64,000 bases of DNA from positions 619,934,476 to 619,998,475 of the forward strand of contig NC_081408.1 in NCBI RefSeq assembly GCF_030272615.1, in the 5' to 3' direction. The notes under the pieces are model-generated. The model searched no databases. It was not told where the DNA came from and saw nothing but the letters and a program-made list of their open reading frames with translations. Shown one piece after another: positions 61,201-64,000 of this stretch; position 1 is the stretch's first letter; each line of letters begins with the position of its first letter. The translations under genes were made by a program, and so were the position numbers. The stretch is from Cryptomeria japonica. Taxonomy: Eukaryota > Streptophyta > Pinopsida > Cupressales > Cupressaceae.

Positions 61201-63436
61201 GTCGCCGCCTATTCTAATGCCTCTGATAGACGGAAAGCAATTTTTATTGTATATTTCTGCAATTGAAACGACATTAGGAGTTCTCTTGGCCCAACAAGAT
61301 GAGAACGGCAAAGAGCGAGCTATTTACTATATCAGCCGAACACTAGTAGGCTATGAGCTAAATTATTCAACTATTGAAAGGGCATGTTTAGCGGTGGTAT
61401 TTGCAACACAAAAGCTTTGACATTATATGTTAAGCCACCAAACATTGTTGGTTGCAAAAATTGATCCCCTAAAATACTTGCTTAGCCGAGCAGCTTTGAG
61501 GGGTCACCTAGCAAAGTGGGTCATGATTCTCAGTGAATTTGACATTGAGTATATGGAGCGAAAGGCGATAAAAGGACAAGTCATAGCAAATCAACTTGCA
61601 GAGGCTCCTATTTCTGATGATCATCCCATGTTGACCGATTTTCCAGATGAATCAGTCTTTGCTCTCATGTCCTCTAATGAATGGAAGTTATACTTTGATG
61701 GATCCCATACCAAGTTCGGGTCCGGAGCCGACATTCTGTTTGTCACCCCTCAAGGTGATGCTATTCCCAAGTCCTACAGAATAACTTTTCATTGTACCAA
61801 TAACATTGCAGAGTATGAAGCACTGGTTACAGGACTCCGAGTAGCAGTCCACTGGAACATCACGCATTTGCAAGTCTATGGAGATTCTCAATTAGTCATC
61901 CGACAAGTGAATGATGACTACAAAACAAAAGATGAAAAACTTATTCCCTATAAGCATATGGTAGATTTCTTCAAAACCAAATTCATGGCTATCCATTTTA
62001 GTCAAGTTCCAAAAATGCAAAACAAGTTGGCAGATGCGATGGCTACGATTGCATCCATGTTGAATATGCCCCACAATATGGACAAATGTGAATTTTTAGT
62101 TGAACAATTGCTGGTTCCTTCTTTTGACATTCCGATAGCAGATGTGATGTGTGTTCTTGTTGGTCCCAACTCCCCATGGTACAATGACGTATATCAATAT
62201 TTAAAATCCCAAATTTTACCACCTAACCTTTCCGCTAACCAACGTCGAGCCTTTATCCGACAGACAGCCAAATATGTCATCATTGCCGACACCCTTTACC
62301 ACCGTTCCTTTGACCATACCCTCCTCAGATGTTTGGATTCTGACGAAGCACAAATGGCTTTACACGAGGTTCATGATGGTATATGTGGGGGCCATTTCAA
62401 TGGTCTAAGCTTAGCCAAAAAGTTGATTCGTGCTGGGTATTATTGGCCCACTTTGGAAAAAGATGTTCATGATTTTGTTAAAAAGTGCTACAAATGCCAG
62501 ATTCATGGAAATTACATTCATGCACCAGCCCAAGAGCTTCATTCTGTCATATCTCCATGGCCCTTTTCTCAATGGGGATTGGATCTTATTGGCAAGATTC
62601 ACCCGACATCTGCAAATGGACACAAGTTCATCATTACAGCCATAGAGTATTTCACAAAATGGATCGAGGCCATCCCCATGACTTATATCACTGGTGTCCA
62701 AATTTCAAAATTCTTGCTGAATTATATCATATGCCGGTATGGGGTTCCCCTTGCCATAGTCACAGATAATGGTCATCCCTTCAAGAATAAAGATGTCAAG
62801 GAACTTTGTGAAAAGTTTCATATCCAACACCGATTCTCCAGTCCATACTATCCACAGGGGAATGGTCAAGCTGAAGCATCAAATAAAACCATTATCAAGA
62901 TCCTGAAGAAGGTTGTCAATGACGCTAGTCTAGATTGGCATGTATAGTTGAATCCAACACTATGGGCCTATCGCACTTCTATCTGCACACCTACTGGCGC
63001 AACACCTTATTCCTTGGTGTATGGTGCAGAAGCTATTTTACCCTTGGAAGTGGAGATTCCTTCCTTGCATGCTTCCTTGCAACATCTGATTGATGATGAG
63101 ACACACAAAGTCTCTCGGTTGCATCAGCTTGAGATGTTAGATGAGAAACGTCAGACAGCTCTGACACATTTGCAAGCATATCAAAACCGTCTCCGTCGCT
63201 CTTATAATAAGAAGGTCAAAGGGCGACACTTCGAAGTGGGAGATCTCATTTTAAAGGCAAACCCTAAGAATGCACAGTCTACTGACATCATCAAAGGCAA
63301 GTTTGAACCTAATTGGGTTGGGCCTTTCATAGTGACTGCAGCCTATGGCTCGGAGGCATATCAGCTTGCTACCCCAGAAGGTGAACCTCTGTCTGATCCT
63401 ATAAACAACATGCATCTTCGCAAGTACTGGGCATAA
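55226..63436 (+). pseudogene. Tat-type Gag-Pol polyprotein, one frame with 12 premature stops
   Basis: One frame of about 2,737 codons with no frameshift. Gag starts MPVETRSKSKK, is Gln-rich, and has a capsid-type core at 56900-57350 (FPKHFEAPNFEKYKG, WYSHLPGNIKTW) and a variant knuckle CEYHRSKGHKTASC at 57900. The protease has DGGAGLNI at 58565 and ILGRPW. A G-patch-like stretch (KGYDGCSGLGL) lies near 59300. RT has FRDLNKACPKDDFPLP and catalytic YVDD at 60809-60820. RT-linked RNase H follows (61195-61600), then a second RNase H (61680-62060: YFDGSHTKFGSG, AEYEAL, YGDSQLV). Integrase has the zinc finger (HEVHDGICGGHF, CYKCQ) and D-D-E in GLDLIGKI, VTDNGHPF and GQAEASNK. Stops lie at 56471, 56576, 57350, 57509, 57734, 58550, 59489, 60275, 60359, 60881, 61418 and 62945. 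Confidence 0.93.
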
Positions 63437-64000
63437 TTTGTTATCAGCACTTCTTCAAATATGATCCTGAAAAAATACAAAAAAATGGAAAAAGCAAAAA
63501 AACAAAAAAAAACAAAAAAAGAGAAAAAAAAAAGAGCAAAAAAAATTAAAGAAAAATGATTCGCCCTCTAGTGAAAACCTGGCAAACAGGCGCTTGGGGC
63601 AAGTACCTTGGTGAAAACCTAGCAAACAGGCACCATGAGTAATGAGATTATTGCTCTGTCATCTATCATGACCTCTAGTTATGCTTTTTCTTGGCCGGTT
63701 TATCATGTCTATCTTTGCCTTGACCCAATGTCCTATTCCAGGCCTGTTATCGGTCAACATCATTGTCTTGCATACTCCAGTTTCTTGTACATATGTTTTG
63801 GTCCCGGTCTATGTATATCTTTCAGATGTGCATTGGGTGCATTCCCCTTGTCATGATCAATCACTAGAATTTTTGCATTTAAAATGTCCTGAAAAAAATC
63901 TCATTAAAAATTGAAAAATGTCCTGAAAAAATCTCATAAAACATTTAAAAATGTCCTGAAAAAATCTCTAAAACATTTAAAATTGTCCTAAAAAAACTCC
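63437..64000 (+). other. 3' noncoding region of the Tat element
   Basis: Starts with an A-rich stretch (63465-63560). GTGAAAACCTGGCAAACAGG at 63571 recurs at 63611 with one change. The region ends in a tandem repeat. No gene is supported, and a 73-77 codon frame near 63640-63910 is chance. Confidence 0.65.
63880..64000. repeat. About 33-bp tandem repeat running off the window
   Basis: TGTCCTGAAAAAATCTC-type units start at 63885, 63919, 63952 and 63984 (periods 34, 33, 32) and continue beyond the end. Confidence 0.85.

Larger units (their letters stand above)
51560..64000 (+). mobile_element. Tat-type Ty3/gypsy retrotransposon, 3' end beyond window
   Basis: Putative 5' LTR at 51560-53149, a primer-binding-like site at 53155, a 2-kb leader and one Gag-Pol frame from 55226 to 63436 in the order Gag, protease, G-patch, RT, RNase H, second (archaeal-type) RNase H, integrase. 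Integrase after RT defines Ty3/gypsy, and a second RNase H is the mark of the Tat lineage. The 3' LTR is not in the window, so the LTR start and the target-site duplication cannot be verified here. Confidence 0.92.

Noticed and set aside
55226-63436. Programmed readthrough or recoding as the explanation of the in-frame stops of the Tat Gag-Pol
   Set aside because: Twelve stops of all three types scattered through every domain are not how recoding works; mutation explains them better.
63635-63914. Frames of 73 and 77 codons after the Tat Gag-Pol
   Set aside because: They overlap each other in different frames, have no motif and lie in the expected 3' noncoding region.

Overview
This window looks like a repeat-rich intergenic stretch of a large plant nuclear genome. 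A gymnosperm such as a conifer or cycad is plausible, but that is an inference from the retroelement load and the style of the elements, not a demonstrated identification. No intact host gene was found. Almost everything recognisable is LTR retrotransposon sequence, mostly from an iMet-primed Ty1/copia group resembling Sireviruses, plus one Ty3/gypsy element of the Tat type with two RNase H domains. The only host-gene-like sequence is a broken BAHD acyltransferase (HCT-like) with an inverted partial copy next to it.

Layout. 1-1323: nothing recognised. 1329-7986 (element 1) and 10342-17047 (element 2): two complete, related, non-autonomous LTR elements on the + strand, each with LTRs of about 0.8 kb, an iMet primer-binding site, a Gag-like zinc-knuckle protein and, in place of pol, a long second ORF of unknown function (about 1,100 residues, coiled-coil C-terminus). 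17048-22382: AT-rich, with only one unrecognised coding remnant. 22383-25021: tandem and segmental duplications, then the BAHD pseudogene and its inverted copy. 25022-27326: nothing except short tandem repeats. 27327-41614: a degraded minus-strand Copia element (element A). It is interrupted by a younger, nearly intact minus-strand Copia element (element B, 33043-39057, TSD AGAAA) and by a retroposed segment with a 17-bp TSD (40618-41552). 41761-42715: a related LTR remnant in the opposite orientation. 43629-46990: a large broken minus-strand ORF of unknown function. 47423-49888: a truncated Sirevirus-like element (element 4) with LTR and Gag only. 51560-64000: a Tat-type gypsy element with its 5' LTR, leader and complete Gag-Pol; its 3' end lies beyond the window.

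How the parts relate. Elements 1, 2, 4 and A share LTR termini (TGTTGG start, a C-tract near the LTR end) and an iMet-type PBS. Elements 1, 2 and A also share a doubled polypurine-tract module before the 3' LTR. Elements 1 and 2 lack RT and integrase, so a natural inference is that they used the enzymes of an element like A. The coding frames of B and of the Tat element are broken only by stops that single C-to-T changes explain, as expected of heavily methylated, silenced elements. Older elements (A, elements 1 and 2) also carry frameshifts.
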